Assembly: GCA_947579665.1 (NCBI GenBank)
Contig: OX388348.1
Span: 620,001 to 684,000 of the forward strand
Reading direction: 5' to 3'
Source of the DNA: Sympetrum striolatum
Taxonomy: Eukaryota; Arthropoda; Insecta; Odonata; Libellulidae
DNA: 64,000 bases
Shown: piece by piece, positions 44,601-58,254 of the stretch
How the letters are laid out: each line of letters begins with the position of its first letter
How positions within the stretch are numbered: the first letter of the stretch is position 1
Position numbers and translations under genes: made by a program
Notes under the pieces: model-generated
Told to the model about the DNA's origin: nothing
The model's database searches: none
What the model saw: only the letters and a program-made list of their open reading frames with translations

Positions 44601-45650
44601 ATAGTCAATTGATATTCCATGCCATGATTGATTTTTCAAGTTATCCTAGAAATATTGTGAGAGTACTTTCAAAGCAAATAACAAAATGATTTTATGTTAA
44701 CGCTTTTTCTGCATAAACAGCTTCGAGATATTTGCATTAATATTCTGTGAAAGTTATGGAAGCTGAAATGGACCAATGCTAAAAACAGACTTGCATTCAC
44801 TGAATCTTCCATAATATTCTCTCAAATTCAATCAATCGTCAACACTTTATGTAGAGAGGCTGTTTAGAATTAACATTAATTAGGAAAAGCAAACTTTATA
44901 CTTCATATAAATCAAGATATTGTAACTTGGATCCCTATTTCGTCATTTGTGGGCTTGACGTACCTCACACTACACATGCAACCTTCGCTGATCAATGAAC
45001 ATAATCTTCTTAAAATAATAAAAAGCTATTTTGTGTTCGTTTCTCATCATATATGGATATATATATTTGTATCTATGTAACCATGGATATAGCATTGTAA
45101 ATAAACAAAATAAAAAGTATTGCTCAGTGTATGTGTTCGTTATTTGACTTTTTTCACCTTCAGTTTTGAGTTTTATGGAAATTTATACCAGAAGTTACAA
45201 GGGGGATCCAGTTTTTATACCAAAAATGATTATATTAATAATATTGATACTTAAATTAAATACAAATTCAACAAATAGAAAAAAAACCTTTATGTTTGTT
45301 ATCCATTAATATATAATAAAACGAAATTCATAATGGGTTTCTTATATCAATTCTGATTTAAGCTATCTAAAAATAATTATCATATATTATACTTACAAAT
45401 TAATTTACAATATTTCACAGTTGCTAATTTATTTTCGAAGTGGTTTCACAAATAATTAACTTATAACATAAATAACAACTATTAAGAAACAATTCACACA
45501 TAAATAGAAATGAGACAGTATAAATATACGCATTAATTTCTCCCCAAAGAAAATAATAATTCATTATGATCACATTTTGGTCGAAGCAAAGAGATATTTG
45601 GGGAAAATGAGTCAAAAATTAACTTTAACCAGTGCATTTCATTGATAGTA
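41601..45650. other. Noncoding part of duplicated unit B
   Basis: Collinear with 6,661-12,520 minus the foldback and Helitron insertions. It contains the empty sites at about 44,575 (foldback) and 44,898 (Helitron), and the 'GATGTGGCC' repeat fragment at 44,140-44,560. No gene supported. Confidence 0.4.
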
Positions 45651-47042
45651 ACTACCACAGGGGGAGTCTATCGTCAGTAAAGGGAAGCCAAAAAAAACAC
45701 AACCCGCAGAGCACTGGTGAGAACTTTTCACCGGCTCCCCTCTAACTACATGAATTTTTGGGGTTTTATTTTCCTCTCATACGGGACTCAGGAGCTTGTC
45801 TATCCTACGACATGGACTCAGATAGTTTAAATGAACCTTTTACTTAACGATCATGTTAGATTTTTTTCTCAAAGTCCTCTTGATTCTTTTCATCATGGAA
45901 AATAAAACATGCCTGCAATGTAAACTTCTCGGATGCCGGTGTCGGCTGCTAGAGCGTTATAAAGAACGAATCATCTGCCAACCTCCTGCAAACTCTATGA
46001 AAACCTCGTTGATTATTATAATTTTATTTTTATGTATATTCTAATACATTAATTCATCAATACCAAGTACGGCATTAAATTCCTTAATAATCGTTTACCG
46101 CAATGAAATAAAGCTACTCTATAATACATTATAATAGCTTATCAGGGTAATTTGAGATTATCTGCTTGTGTTTGTTCTAATTCATAATTGTGGCTCAATG
46201 CAGTAAAAGTTGTCAAAATGACAAATACGAGAACTTATATACAACACAAGACCTGCAGGTGCAGCCGAGAGCACAATGAAATGTTCATTAAAACCAGGGG
46301 CTGATCAAGGGGTGCGAGGGCCCACAGGCAAATAACTGGTGGAGGCCTACTCAAAGGCGGAGAAATCCAACATTTCCTATTTATTATAAATGGTCATGGA
46401 ATTACATACAAATTCAGTATATATACATTTGATACACACGAAATTCGAAATGGCAATTACGGCTGCATTTTGTGCTATACTGGGGAAACTCTAACTTGTG
46501 TTTTTATAGATGAGAACAAATACGTATTATTAAAAGACATTCTCAAGTGGTGGAGGCTTCTAGGCAAGCTCCTCGATGCCTTGTGCCTGGATCCGACCCT
46601 GATTAAAACGCTGTGGATTAATACTGACCTTCGTTCTGCTTCAGTGAGTTCAGATAACGAATGAAAGATTAAAATTAAGGAAGATACATAAATTCTAGTT
46701 CGGAACATTTTGTTGGGGCAGATGTTCTGATGCACAGCAATTGAGCATGCTGCAGGCAGAAACGAGCCTCTGCTAATTTACCTATAAAACCTTTAGAAAT
46801 GCAAAAATAACAAAATTGCTTCGTGTTTTGCATTCATCAAACTACATTTTGTGTTTCAAAACATACGACTTACTCGATCAAACCTTAATAACTCTGTATC
46901 AAAGCCGCAAAATCACGAAAAAACAATGTATTGGTATAGGGAGATATGAAAAGTTCACCCCAGCATGGCTAAATGCGCAATCTGCCCTTTTTTTTGGCTT
47001 CACTTTTGAGTGCCAGAGGGAGATGGGATATTCTATTGCTGT
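45651..47042. mobile_element. 1.4-kb insertion specific to unit B, unclassified
   Basis: Unit A reads GATAGTATATACCAACATC without interruption near 12,515; unit B has about 1,392 extra bases between GATAGTA and TATACACCAACATC. The ends share only CCACAG/CTGTGG. Three short open frames (45,853-46,044; 46,470-46,664; 46,816-47,133) have no recognisable domain. It could be a non-autonomous transposon or an A-side deletion. Confidence 0.45.
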
Positions 47043-48124
47043 GGTATACACCAACATCAACTATATATGTATAGACGCTTCTCTGGATATACTTATATAT
47101 ATACGGGATCAAAATCCTGTGGCACAAATGTGATGCTAAACTAATTCACAACAATAGTACATCCATTGATTGACATTCTACTTGCTATTTGTGCACAATT
47201 TGTGATACCACTCTTTAAACATTCTTAAAGTAATGCAGTGTAATTATAAAAAGCATGCTTTTGTGAAAATAAGGAAAGCAACGTATTGCCAAATTAACCC
47301 CTTTACAGCGCAGAGCGAGCTAGAATCGAAAAATGCTGGCCAAGAATAAGGAAATATTTTTTGAGTGTGAACTTTGAAACTTCATATTGCCATACCTCAA
47401 TAAGTTCTGCATATAATATTCCCAGACAGCGTCTTATGTGAGCTCGTTTTCCTTAAATAAGAGAAAGAAATGTAGCTTAAAAGAAATGTTGCATGAAGTG
47501 AGTATTTCACCAAAAGAAGCTAATTCAGAGATCTGATGGTAGTGATGCAATAATTCAAATATTCAACTGTGATCACTTAAAAAATCATAATTAAGCTTAA
47601 GGGTTTATTATTTAACACTGTATTGATTTTTTCTCGATGATTTTGCTCATTCGAGATTGGTTAGAGGCTGAAGAATTTTGCAAAAATCTAAACCTGGAAT
47701 AATTCGTGAATTTTGGTCAATTTTGACCACCTGTAGAATTGTAATAGGGAGAAATCAGCGTAAATAATTTGGTAGTAATAGGCAGAATTTATTCGAAATT
47801 TGCAAGTACTAAAGTCCGCACTCGAGAAAAGGATTTTTTTGCCAGGTTTTTTGGATTCTAGCTCATTGTTCTGCGTATTCAAGTCAGCTCTACATTGTCT
47901 TTATTGGTTTGATATAATTGTAATGATGTACTCTCAGATATTCAAGTTATTCGCCTCTTTCTGTGCCGTATACGAATGAAGTTTTACTCGCTGGCGGTTA
48001 AGCCGTGCCGCCGCCGAAGATTAAGCAGTCAGCGTTCACGCCGTTGGCTTCATGTTCCCCCAACGCCACCGCTAACAAAAATTATAACAGTGCCCATGTC
48101 TAGTCCAAATGATACCGGGAATAG
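47043..48124. other. Noncoding duplicated DNA, unit B
   Basis: Collinear with 12,530-12,563, 14,734-14,760, 17,351-18,100 and 21,655-21,915. It holds the empty sites for Helitron copy 3 (47,089/47,090) and for the long-armed transposon (about 47,854). Confidence 0.4.
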
Positions 48125-48289
48125 GAAATAGGACTCCATTATCCTCATCTGAAATGCATTAGGTAATGTAAATGGCCTTCTGGGATCGAACCAAGGACGA
48201 TCAAGGAAATCTAAAACACGTTTATTAAATGTATCTATGATTCTATCTACATGCCGAATTTCAAGTTTCTATATTATTGAAAAGGGGTT
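48125..48289 (-). mobile_element. Helitron fragment, unit B
   Basis: Counterpart of 21,916-22,057. It keeps the B-box-like motif ('gggatcgaaccaagg' near 48,180) that unit A lost through a small deletion. Confidence 0.6.
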
Positions 48290-50645
48290 CGAGAGGAAAT
48301 TGAAAACTTATACCTAACTCTCGGCACTGAACATGACAAAGAAGCCCACTACTACAAAGTCATTACGGGAGATTTCAATGCTCGTGTAGGTCAGCGGGAA
48401 GCTGATGACACATACGGACTGGGCCAGAGAAATGAGCGAGGTCACCGCTTAGTAGAGTTTGCAGAATGCACCAATATGAATATAACAAATACATAATTTT
48501 AGAAAGTCCTACAAGGAAATGGACGAGGAGATGTCCCAATGGAACAAAAAATGAAATAGACTACATATTGGTAAACAGACTACACTGTAACTAACTATGA
48601 AGTTTTGAATAACTTCAACACTGTAATTGATCACAGAATTGTTAGATGCAGAATGAATATTAACCCCCGAATGGAACGAAAATAGTTGGTTTCTTGCAAG
48701 AAGGATGAGATAAATATAGCTAAACTATCAGATAACAAGAAGCAGTTTCAGCTGGAACTTAGAAAATAGATTCTCAACACTTCAGGAGGAAGAACTCGAA
48801 ACCAAAGTAAGTGGTAAAGAAAGCTGCAGAGGAAGTAGCAAGCATGCCAAGAAAACCTAAGGATAAGAAATTTAGTGATAGAACCCAGCAAATGATGAAA
48901 CGACGGAAGGAACTGAAGAATTCAGACACTCCAAGAGATAACATCGAATATGCTAAAATTTGCAAAGCCATCAGAGTAGCAATCAAGGAAGATGTGAGGA
49001 ATTTTAATGAAAAGATTGTGCAAGAGGACATAGAAAATAACAAGAACATAAAGAGGGCTGGAGGACGCCTAGCAATTGGTAAGAAACAGATTTTAGCATT
49101 ACAGAAAAGAGATGGCACAACAACATATAACAGACCAGCAATATTGAAGACTGTAGCAGAATACTTTGGCAACCTATACAAGAAGATGGGAAACGCCGAA
49201 GAGGAAAAACAAGAGGAAAGACAAAGCTCACAAAATCTCCTCTCCATTCTCACAGAAGAGGTAATGACAGCAATTAAGCAGATGAAGAATGGGAAAGCAG
49301 GAGGAGCAGATGGGGTGTTGGGGGAGTATCTGAAAGCTGGTGGAACAGATATGGCTAATGTTTTAGCACAATTATTCAGAAATTGTCTAAAACAAGGAAC
49401 GATTCCCAAGGAATGGAACCACACAAGGATTGCCCTTCTGCACAAGAAAGGAAGCAAAGAATATTTGAAGAACTATTGCCACATTAGCCTCCTTCCAGTT
49501 GTCTATAAAACATTCATGAGGATAATAGCGGAACGTCTTAAGATGACCCTGTCTTCAGCCCAGCCTAGAGAACAAGCGGGATTCCGGAAAGGCTTCAGCA
49601 CTATGGACCACATCCACACACTACAGGAAATTATTAACAGAACGAATGAGTACGAGATGCCACTCGTCCTTTGCTTTGTGGATTACAAACAGCCTCCAAC
49701 TCGGTAAATACCTCATCCACTCTGAAAACTCTGAAGAATCAAAGAATAGATTCTGAATACATCCGTCTCTTGTGCAGTGTCAATGAGAATGCGACAGCTT
49801 CTGTAATGCTGCATGAAGAGACCGATGAATTCAAGATTGAGAAGGGAGTTCAACAAGGTGACAGTCTATCTCCCATCTTGTTCACAGTCATTTTAGAAGA
49901 AGTTTTTAAAACCCTTGATTGGGAAGAGAAGGGCTTAAGAGTAAATGGGGAGTACATCAGTCACCTCCGTTTTGCAGATGATATAATTCTCTTGCAGCTA
50001 ACGCAGAAGATCTACAGAAGATAGAACTCAGGATAAACCTAACAAAAACATAGGTGATGTATAATTCTTTTGCAGTGCAAGAACCAGTCAAACTTCAAGG
50101 AAAACCTATGGATGTTTGCTTGGAATACACATACCTGGGACAACTTGTAACAACAGGAGAGAAAAACAGGATTAATGAAGTGAACAGAAGAATGAAACTT
50201 GGCTGGAGCGCATTTGGTAGGAACTCACACATCCTGAAGTCAATAATGCCAATGATTTTTGAAGAGGAAGGTCTTCAACCAATGCATTTTACCTGTCCTG
50301 ACCTATGGAAGTGAAACTTGGGTGTTAAATGCTGCAATAACCCAGAGACTTCCGACAACGCAAAGGAGCAAGGAGTGGTGTATGCTGGGAATTACAAGAA
50401 GAGACAGGAAACTCAACATTGGGTGAGAATGATGACTGGAGTTACTGACATCAGAGATAAGGTAAGATCACTTAAATGGAGGTGGGCCGGCCATGTTGTG
50501 AGAAGAAACGACAACCGTTGGACATCTGCAGTTCTCAACTGGATACCAAGAGATGTGAAGAGACCAAGAAGAAGACCTGTGGACAGGTGGAACAGAGACA
50601 TCATCAAGTACTTAGGTGTAACGTGGCAACGAGTAGCTCACTAAG
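48290..50645 (+). pseudogene. RTE-clade LINE, unit B (decayed)
   Basis: Same insertion as 22,058-27,145 without Harbinger. The endonuclease part ('ITGDFNARVGQREADDTYGL') is broken by frameshifts near 48,490 and 48,770. The RT is open from 48,811 to about 49,700 ('MKNGKAGGADGVLGEYLKAG', 'AGFRKGFSTMDHIHTLQEII'); a frameshift at 'FVDYKQ' destroys the first catalytic Asp region. The FADD box (LRFADDIILL) is in the next frame, followed by further shifts near 50,040 and 50,265. It ends in 'VTWQRVAH' and then joins other LINE sequence. Confidence 0.8.
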
Positions 50646-51250
50646 AGGCGAGGACATTGTGAGATTTGTGAAGGCTCAGAGACTAGCTTGGCTGGGTCAT
50701 CTGGAAAGAATGAGTGAAGAAAGGCTGCCCAAGAAATTACTACATGGAAGGATGGACGGAAATAGAAGAAGACTGAGGAAAAGATGGATTTGGAAGAAGA
50801 GATAAAGGCTATGAGAATTGAAAGATGGTGGCAGAAAGCATAGAACAGGGGAGAATGGAGAGGCGTCTTGAGGGAGGCCCACACTGGGCTGTAGTGCCAA
50901 GGAAGAAAAGGAATGATTATATGCTTTGTGTGCAGTGTGTTCCTGTGTGGCTGCAGGACATGGACCCTAAAGAACAAAGAGAGAAACAGAATAGAGGCGT
51001 TCCAAATGTGGGTTTGGACAAAAATGTTAAACAGAAAGTGGAAGGACAAAGAAGAAGACATACTGAGGAGAGTAAATGAAGAGAGATTGGTAGATTTGAT
51101 AATGCAAAGGAAGAAGAATTGGATAGGGTATGCAATAAGAAGGAAGTGCTCACTTAAGGATATGCTGTAAATGGAAGTGAAGAGAGAAATTCTTTAAAGA
51201 ATGAAGAACAGAGCGGAGGATAGAGAAAATTGGAGAAACAACACCCAGGA
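50646..51250 (+). mobile_element. Fragments of other LINE C-termini
   Basis: Two successive pieces. The first (50,646-50,815) encodes 'VKAQRLAWLGHLERMSEERL', the usual LINE C-terminal GH motif. The second (50,913-51,170) encodes 'CGCRTWTLKNKERNRIEAFQ' and 'LIMQRKKNWIGYAIRR', the same region of a different element. This sequence is absent from unit A. Confidence 0.6.
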
Positions 51251-51837
51251 CCTGAACAAACAGACTACCGATGATAAGTTTAACCTGCGTTCCAATATCC
51301 ACACACACAATACTCGTCACTCTGAACTTATTGATATTCCTCAACGTTGACTCAGGAAGACTGAAGATAGCCTAAACTACTCCGCAACTAAATTCTTTAA
51401 CCCTTTAAGGACTGACGTTCCCATAACGGACTGCAGCTGCGTTCTCTAGGTAGCTAAACAATGTCTCGAGTGTCATAAAATGGTCAGTAAATGTTATTTT
51501 GTGGGCTAAGAGGGTCCAAAGCTTAGTTTCATTTGAGTTTTGGCGCACTTAAGTCAAGGGAAATATTTCTTGTGATTTTCTGAAAAACAGGGAATTTTTG
51601 AGATGGATCCTTCTAGCAACAAATTTTTATAAGTTTTACTGTTTTTAATTTAAAGTAGTCTTTTGCTTGTATAACTTTAGTATGATGTTCTTATCATCCA
51701 AAGAAATGAAATAGAGCAGAATTTGAGGTTATTTGTTGGATTTCTAACGTTGTTTATTGCTGCATTTCCATATGGGCATGTCAGACCTTCCCACTGCTAC
51801 ACAACTTCCTTGCCTATGGCTGTTAAGGAAAGCTGTA

Positions 51838-51893
51838 TATTGTATACGAGTAATATATTGTATACGAGTAATATATTGTATACGAGAATATTC
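51838..51893 (+). repeat. Short tandem repeat, three units of about 19 bp
   Basis: ATATTGTATACGAGTA is repeated three times within the 5' region of the piggyBac element. Unit A is missing the equivalent sequence. Confidence 0.7.
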
Positions 51894-53194
51894 TGGGATA
51901 TAAGACACTATTTGTGGTGGAATTAAGATACGAATTATTTTAGCTTTAAGTTGTGACAAGAAGACTATGGATATTATTATGTATTTTTATGAACTAAATC
52001 TCGGAAAATCTTAAATTATTTAGAAGAAGCGGCAACAACAAATAATAGAAAATGATTATTGTGCTAGATATTCTAATCCTTTCAAAATTAATTAGCTTCA
52101 CATAAAAATTATATCATTAGAGGTGTTATATTTTCTGTTCAGGAAATACGTTAGTTTTCATGAGTCGACTCCACTAAAGGAGGCTCTCCGAATCCTTGCC
52201 GAAGGCGAAGAGAGTGAGGTAGATGTTAACGATTTCTTCATTTCTCCAACAGAAGAAAATGAGCTAACTGATGAAGAATCGGCTGATGAAAATGAGGAAA
52301 GATTGGTTGACAATTTCACTGGCAAGCAAATGAGGGCACAAGCCGAGATTCGGTTGGCAACCAACGAAAGAATCGGTGCTGGAGAAATCAATTGGCAAAA
52401 AATCTGCGCAGAGAAAATGGATCAAGGACAGCATCAAGTGTATGGGAAGTTTTTCTGAAGCAGATTACTGTTCATACTCTAAACTTAGCTGCATCTATTT
52501 GCTAGAGCTCTTCATCAATGACGAGCTCGTCGCATTTATAGTGGAACAAAGTAAGAATTACGCCCAATTTTTTAATTGCCCCAGTCCACAAAATACAGCA
52601 GAGGAGATGCGAGCCGTCATTGGCATTTTGACTGTCTTTGGATACAATGTTCTTCTGGGAAAAAATTATTACTAGGACGCGAAAAAGGATTTTCATATTC
52701 AATTGGATAGTGGAGCGATGAGGAGGGACTGATTCATCCAAATAATGAGGTTTTTACACTTAGAGGATAATACTAAGTTAGACAGTCAAGCGATGGGTTC
52801 TACAAAGTCTGGCCTACGATGAAAAGGATTACACAGAGATGTTTGCATCATTTGGTGTCTTCCCAGCTCTTAGATTGTGGAGGAAAGATGATCAAATACT
52901 ACGGCAGACACAGCTGCAAGCGATTTAGTAGAGGTAAGCCAATAAGATTCGGTAATAAGTCTGAACTCTGACGCTGGATACTCATTAATTATGATTTCTA
53001 CCATGGGAGAATTCATTCAGGAAAATAAAACATGAAGAAGCGGTTGCAAGAGCATGCTGGAGAAAATTCCTAAAAGGAATTACAGTACAGCATATTCTTT
53101 GATTATCTTTTTACAGAATATAATTATTGTTATCTATGATCATTTGAAGTAGTATGTGAAATAATATAATAGCATTAATTTATTTTACACAATG

Positions 53195-53998
53195 TCTATT
53201 ATATATAGATGCTTCTCCGGATTCATTCATATAGATAGATAGATAGATAGATAGGATATTAATTCACAGGCTAAATCACAAGCGTCATTGACTTGAAATT
53301 TTTACGACATAGTGGCCATAACGTGAAACCGCCAGAAAAATTGTGATTTTGAACCTCAGTGTCATGGGTTCGATTCCAGAGGGCCCCAAAGTCCCGAATT
53401 TTTCCACTTAAATGCATTGCCTTGATTTTTGGGAATAAAAAAAAAATACTTCCTAGATAGGTGGAGAACTAAAACTCAAGACACCAATTGATATGGTAAG
53501 GATCTATCGATAACATTAATGACTTTTACAGTAAATGTCCTGGGTTCGATGATAGGATGATGCAAAAATCTACCGTTTAAAATACATTGAGGCAGTTTTT
53601 CATTATTTTTTTTGATGCACTTAACGAAATGATAGGAAGTTCGTGCTAGGCTAGAAGATGTATGGTAAGAATTAGTTTAAGAAAAAAAATAGATAAGACT
53701 GTACTGTTCGTGGGTTCGATGCCAGAGCACATTAACATTTCTCTCATAAGGAATATCAGGGAAAAGTAGGACGTCGTTTGAGGCAGTTGCAGCCAATATT
53801 TCTGCTTGAGTTTCCACACATAGTTAGAGACGGTGATCTTCTGTTGTTCTGCATAGTAATTATCAACAGTAAGACATGGGTTCAATGCTGGACGGAGAAA
53901 TTGCAGCTAATTTTAAGAATATTTTCAGTACTTTTTCTACTTTTGAGGACCCTCACGATATGATGTCGACTTTAAATTTGTGTTATCAAGATGGTTGC
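53195..53998 (+). mobile_element. Helitron inside piggyBac, unit B (3'-truncated)
   Basis: The 5' end TCTATTATATATAGATGC is present, followed by a clean GATA microsatellite (53,231-53,255). B-box motifs lie at about 53,367, 53,542, 53,713 and 53,879. The 3' hairpin is missing: sequence passes from 'aagatggttgcaga' into piggyBac, as in unit A. Confidence 0.72.
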
Positions 53999-55011
53999 AG
54001 AATAATTTATACGAAAGACTTTATTGTCACATTTGAAAAGATGTGGCTACAATGGAACTGGGCGGATCAGAAAGAACCGGATTCCGAAAGATTGTCCGCT
54101 ACCACCAAAAAATGATCTAAAAAAGGAGAAGAGTGGAGAGGGCATCACAGCTATTTCTACATGCGAAGGAATAGGAATTTCTAAATGGCTGGACAATTTG
54201 GTAATTGTGGCAGCTTCAACAGCATATGGAGTTACGCTGTTGATGAAAGTTAAAAGATATTGTAGGAAACAAAAGAAAATTATTCAGCTTCCATAACCCT
54301 GCGTCATATCCAAGTATAATAAGCATATGGGTGGAACAGACCAAATTCATGAACACGTAAATTCACTGCATATTGGTAAGATGTGATTTATATAAATTAT
54401 TTACAACTCAGAGAATCGAATAATAATATTAAAGGGAATCCTCAGATCCAAGGACAAAATTAGAGTTTAGACGGGAGATTGCTGTGGTGTACTTTATTCA
54501 GAACAAGACGGAATAAAAACCATCCGGTGGACGACTCAGCAAGGCTTCCACGTCAAAAACTGGCTCCACGAAAGAGTTGCATTTAATCGGTGACATACCG
54601 CAAAACAAGGGAAAATGCTGCGCATATGAAGAGTGCGAGAGTCGTGGGAGAACAATGCGTAACAAGTGCGATGTTGGGCTCTGTGTAAAATATTTAACAA
54701 AGTACTTAACAAAATAATTATAAAATAAAAACGTATATCTTCCAAGAAAAACAATTTCATACAATATTGTTCTCAAATAAATAAGATTTTTTGAAATAAA
54801 ATGCCTTTTTTAAATTTCATCATGGCGCGCGTAATAGTAGAAGTGGGAAGGACTGACGAGCCCATTTGGGAACGGGCATTTGCAACGAACCTATCATTGT
54901 TAACTATTTTAAAACAATTTTCTCTTGTTAATTTAGGTCATCTGAATACCAAAAAAACAAAAAATTAGGGTAATTTTTAAGAAAAGATAATTCCCTTCCT
55001 TGGAGGGTTAA

Positions 55012-55877
55012 TAGCTTCCCTCAAGAGTAAGAAATACTTTCGAAACCTTCAAGAATGCATTTCATGACTGCATTCTACTAAATCTACTCTACTCCATTGA
55101 CGAATATTTAAATATGAATATCAGCATCGTTTAACTCTTTAGCCAATGTAAATAACATTATGTTCTCTCTAATTTAATATACTGTATAATTTTGTTCACA
55201 AAATTGCAAAATATGACAAAAATAAGTTATGTAAAATCACAAACTAATTTAAACGAGTGAAAAACAAAGGCTTTTAATCAGTTAGAAACTCTTCCTTCAC
55301 ATAAATATACTTCCATCTTAAAATGTTACCATCAAAATATCCTTAAATTCTAAATAGAATACTAATAGACGATACTACAATTACAGCATAAACAAATTAA
55401 CAGTCATAATCACCGTTGATGCATTACCGGAAATACAACATTGTTTTCGAGATGAAATCATGATATGTGAAATTATTCCTCACATATTATCAGATGCACA
55501 AACAATTATAATCCACAATGGCATTATAACTGAACTTATAAAAAAACTAACTTGAATTGCATATAATGACGACAATTTGATCAACACGAGAAACTATTAG
55601 CTAAGACCTCATGTCTACAGATGTAATAATAATTGCAAATAATCTGCAGAAAACACATACATCATTCAAACACCTTAAATATTAACTAAAAAGCAAACTG
55701 AGCTTCTCTAAATTGCATCCTAATCAGCTAAAAGAACAATGAAGTTATTTTTTAACGTATTGGCTACGGTAAAAACATCGTAAAAACTAAGCAATATACT
55801 CACCGAGTTTGCTTTCGAACAAAAAAGATCGATTTCGCAATATTTTCCAGAAAATCAATTAACGGGATCATACTTAC
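55012..55877. other. Conserved noncoding block, unit B
   Basis: Collinear with 31,232-32,094. No gene recognised. Confidence 0.4.
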
Positions 55878-55987
55878 TTCCATCGTATACTGTTCTTAGA
55901 CTTCTTCTCTATTAGCCCAATGCCTTCCCATACGTTCGTAATTTCATATATACGTCTCTTCTGACGAACTGCCAGCATATCAGCTGC
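55878..55987 (-). pseudogene. E2F-like DNA-binding domain, exon b, unit B
   Basis: Same exon as 32,095-32,204, reading [19 protein letters not shown] then [17 protein letters not shown]. The family Ser is kept where A has Cys; Glu replaces Asp in RRIYD, and Arg replaces Gln near the end. The donor GTAAGT is retained, and the acceptor reads CATCGGAG rather than CATCGCAG. Confidence 0.75.
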
Positions 55988-56373
55988 CTCCGATGAAAAA
56001 TAACATTATAACCCACGTTAATCATGTATATTTACCACAATTTGAAGCCAAGCCGTAATATACTACATTGATGTACATCTTATACTCGAATGGTAAACTA
56101 TGCGATGCAGCATTGCTAACAATAGGACATTATTATTGCCAAAACACGATCCGGGGCCGAAAGTTTCGATTTAAAACACACAAAATATGATTATTTCACA
56201 TTTTATACACATTAGTAGAGATAGTTGATCGATTAAATTAGTTGCAATCCGAAACATGTGCCGAATGACTCACTGAGAACTTTGTGACGACCGCGGCTAG
56301 TTTCTCTCACTCCCTCGATGAAATAAACCCGAGGTTGAAAAGAATTACACAGCCAACTCGCACGTTTACTCAC

Positions 56374-56480
56374 GATTTAGAGGTCCAAAAATCCATTTTT
56401 GGCTTTCTACAGCAGGGAGGCGGAGCGGATAGTCAACAATCCGAGAGATTTTTCAAACCTTCTCTGCTGGTTGTCAGCCT
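56374..56480 (-). pseudogene. E2F-like DNA-binding domain, exon a with two stops, unit B
   Basis: Reads DNQQRRFEKSLGLLTIRSAS, LL, stop, KAKNGFLDL, stop, I. The first TAG (56,407-56,409) is the one shared with unit A. A second stop, TAA at 56,377-56,379, is private to B. Unit B lacks the 27-bp palindrome. Confidence 0.75.
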
Positions 56481-57648
56481 TTTCTCCAACAAAAGTTTAC
56501 GAAGGGGTACGCACTATCGATGCTCGAATGTTTGCCTTTGGGCCGAATTTCAAATTAAAATCTATTAGGCCAAAGAGAACAAAAAACAACCATTAAAACA
56601 AAAGGCATTAATATGAAACGTAATAATAACAGTTTTTATTTTCAGGTATCGAGTTAAGGAATTCCGTCATCCCTCTAGTCACAAGTATGTCCGATAAATT
56701 CACTAGAAATTGTATTTGAAGTATGTTAATCATCTTGTAATTTTACAATTTTAAGGCTACCAAATCACATAATAACTAATTATCGAAGAAAATTATAACC
56801 TCAGAAATTTGCATTTTGGTTTCATCGAAAGAAAGCATACGTATGCTTTGTTTACGTTGTACCTTATCTTCTGATACCCCTCTCGATTTCACAGAACCAT
56901 TGATTTTTATTTAATTGGGGAAAGAATTGGACTGTACAAATTAGCTGATCAGTTTGAACACTTTTTAAAAGATAATGAGCATTAACGATGCCATATTTAG
57001 TATTTAACGCCGTTGAATTTAATCTACTTCAATATTCCCCGTAGAGAATCAACGGGCGTTTCAGCTAGTTAGGATGTAAACACTTATTCCACATTTAACT
57101 GAGATATATTCTTAACTAAAAAAATAAAAATGAACTGAAAACTATTTACAGACGTTTGCGATATATTATTTTCAAGTATCAGTTCATAACTCGTCAAACA
57201 TTATTAGCCCTTGAAAGTTTACAGAAAACTTCGTTTCGTGCTAGCCGCCTTAAAAGGTTCTTTCAAGCTTATGTGCGTCTAAAAGCAATGTAGGCGAACA
57301 ACAAGCCCATTCGGCGGAATACCAAAGTAATATTAATCTTCTTATTTTATTACCGTTTTGATAAAAATTCTAAGTAAATATTTCTTATTTCGTCAAACTA
57401 AAATCTATATAATTGCACTTTTGACAGCAGCCGGAAATAGATTTTCATTGGATGAGTCGCCGGCATTGCAAGCCCAGTATTGTGTCTTCCTCTCAAGCGC
57501 TTGTCGTGTCTGGATCTAATATGTGTTCTGGTGTAATATTTCTGATACAATAAGATTTGTATCGGTGATAAGCACGGATATTGTTTATTATAATTCAAAA
57601 CTTAGAGAGTCATATATTGGCTTCCACTATATTTTATCCTTCCCGAAG
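56481..57648. promoter_or_regulatory. Intergenic interval upstream of ZAD gene B
   Basis: Collinear with 32,731-33,885 with small indels, for example extra sequence at 57,431-57,455. It presumably includes the promoter and 5' UTR; no core element could be assigned. Confidence 0.35.
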
Positions 57649-57783
57649 ATGGGCGAAGTTGTTATTAATTCCTTCTGTCGGCTATGCCTGAGAGAGACTT
57701 TTTCTCTCAGAAATATTTTTTCCAGCCAGTCTCCTTCAGGTGAACTGATTTACCAAGTGTTGAACTTCGTGTACAATTTAGAG
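57649..57783 (+). CDS. ZAD gene B, exon 1
   Basis: 45 codons starting MGEVVINSFCRLCLRETFS; differs from copy A at about five residues. Donor GAG|GTTAGT. Confidence 0.85.
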
Positions 57784-58119
57784 GTTAGTTTGCTGTGATG
57801 TCTTTTAGATATATGTTGCGGTTGTTTTAAGTTTATCTTCCAGCAACGACCACTTGGAAATGTTAATGTTTTGATTCCTATTTAATCCAGAAGAGATAAT
57901 CGAATTTTTATATGACGTATTTCTTTTGCTTGGACGGTATTTCTCGAGAATGCAATGTCTTAGAGGGAGAAGTTTCATCGGAAATCTAGTGCCGGTTGTT
58001 AGCACGAACGAATTTGGGAATTACGTTTGTTTAGCGCTTGAGTTCTCCCGGAATGATAGATGTTGCTGAAACGTGTGATTGCCTTTATTGGATTAATAAT
58101 TATATTTTATATTTGTTAG

Positions 58120-58254
58120 ATTTGCCCTGACGACGGTCTGCCACCTCTAATATGTGCACCGTGCACTTGGAAAATGCTCGAATTCAACAGTTACAAGATG
58201 AATGTTCATTTTGCAAAGGAAGAGATTGTAAAATTGTTGAACGAGATAAGGCCT
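58120..58254 (+). CDS. ZAD gene B, exon 2
   Basis: 45 codons, ICPDDGLPPLICAPCTWKML to EIRP; protein identical to copy A. Beginning of the 917-bp identical tract at 58,192. Confidence 0.85.

Larger units (their letters stand above)
51401..55007 (+). mobile_element. Complete piggyBac element with nested Helitron, unit B
   Basis: TTAA at 51,397-51,400 and 55,008-55,011. The termini are CCCTTTAAGGACTGACG and the complement of TTCCCTTCCTTGGAGGG. Transposase segments in order: acidic N-terminus (52,123-52,458), 'LLELFINDELVAFIVEQSKN' (about 52,500), 'EEMRAVIGILTVFGYNVLLG', 'MRFLHLEDNTKLDS', 'KMIKYYGRHSCKRFSRGKPI', and after the Helitron the C-terminal 'ISKWLDNLVIVAASTAYGV' and 'NKHMGGTDQIHEH'. Frameshifts and stops separate these, so no active protein is made. 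Confidence 0.85.
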
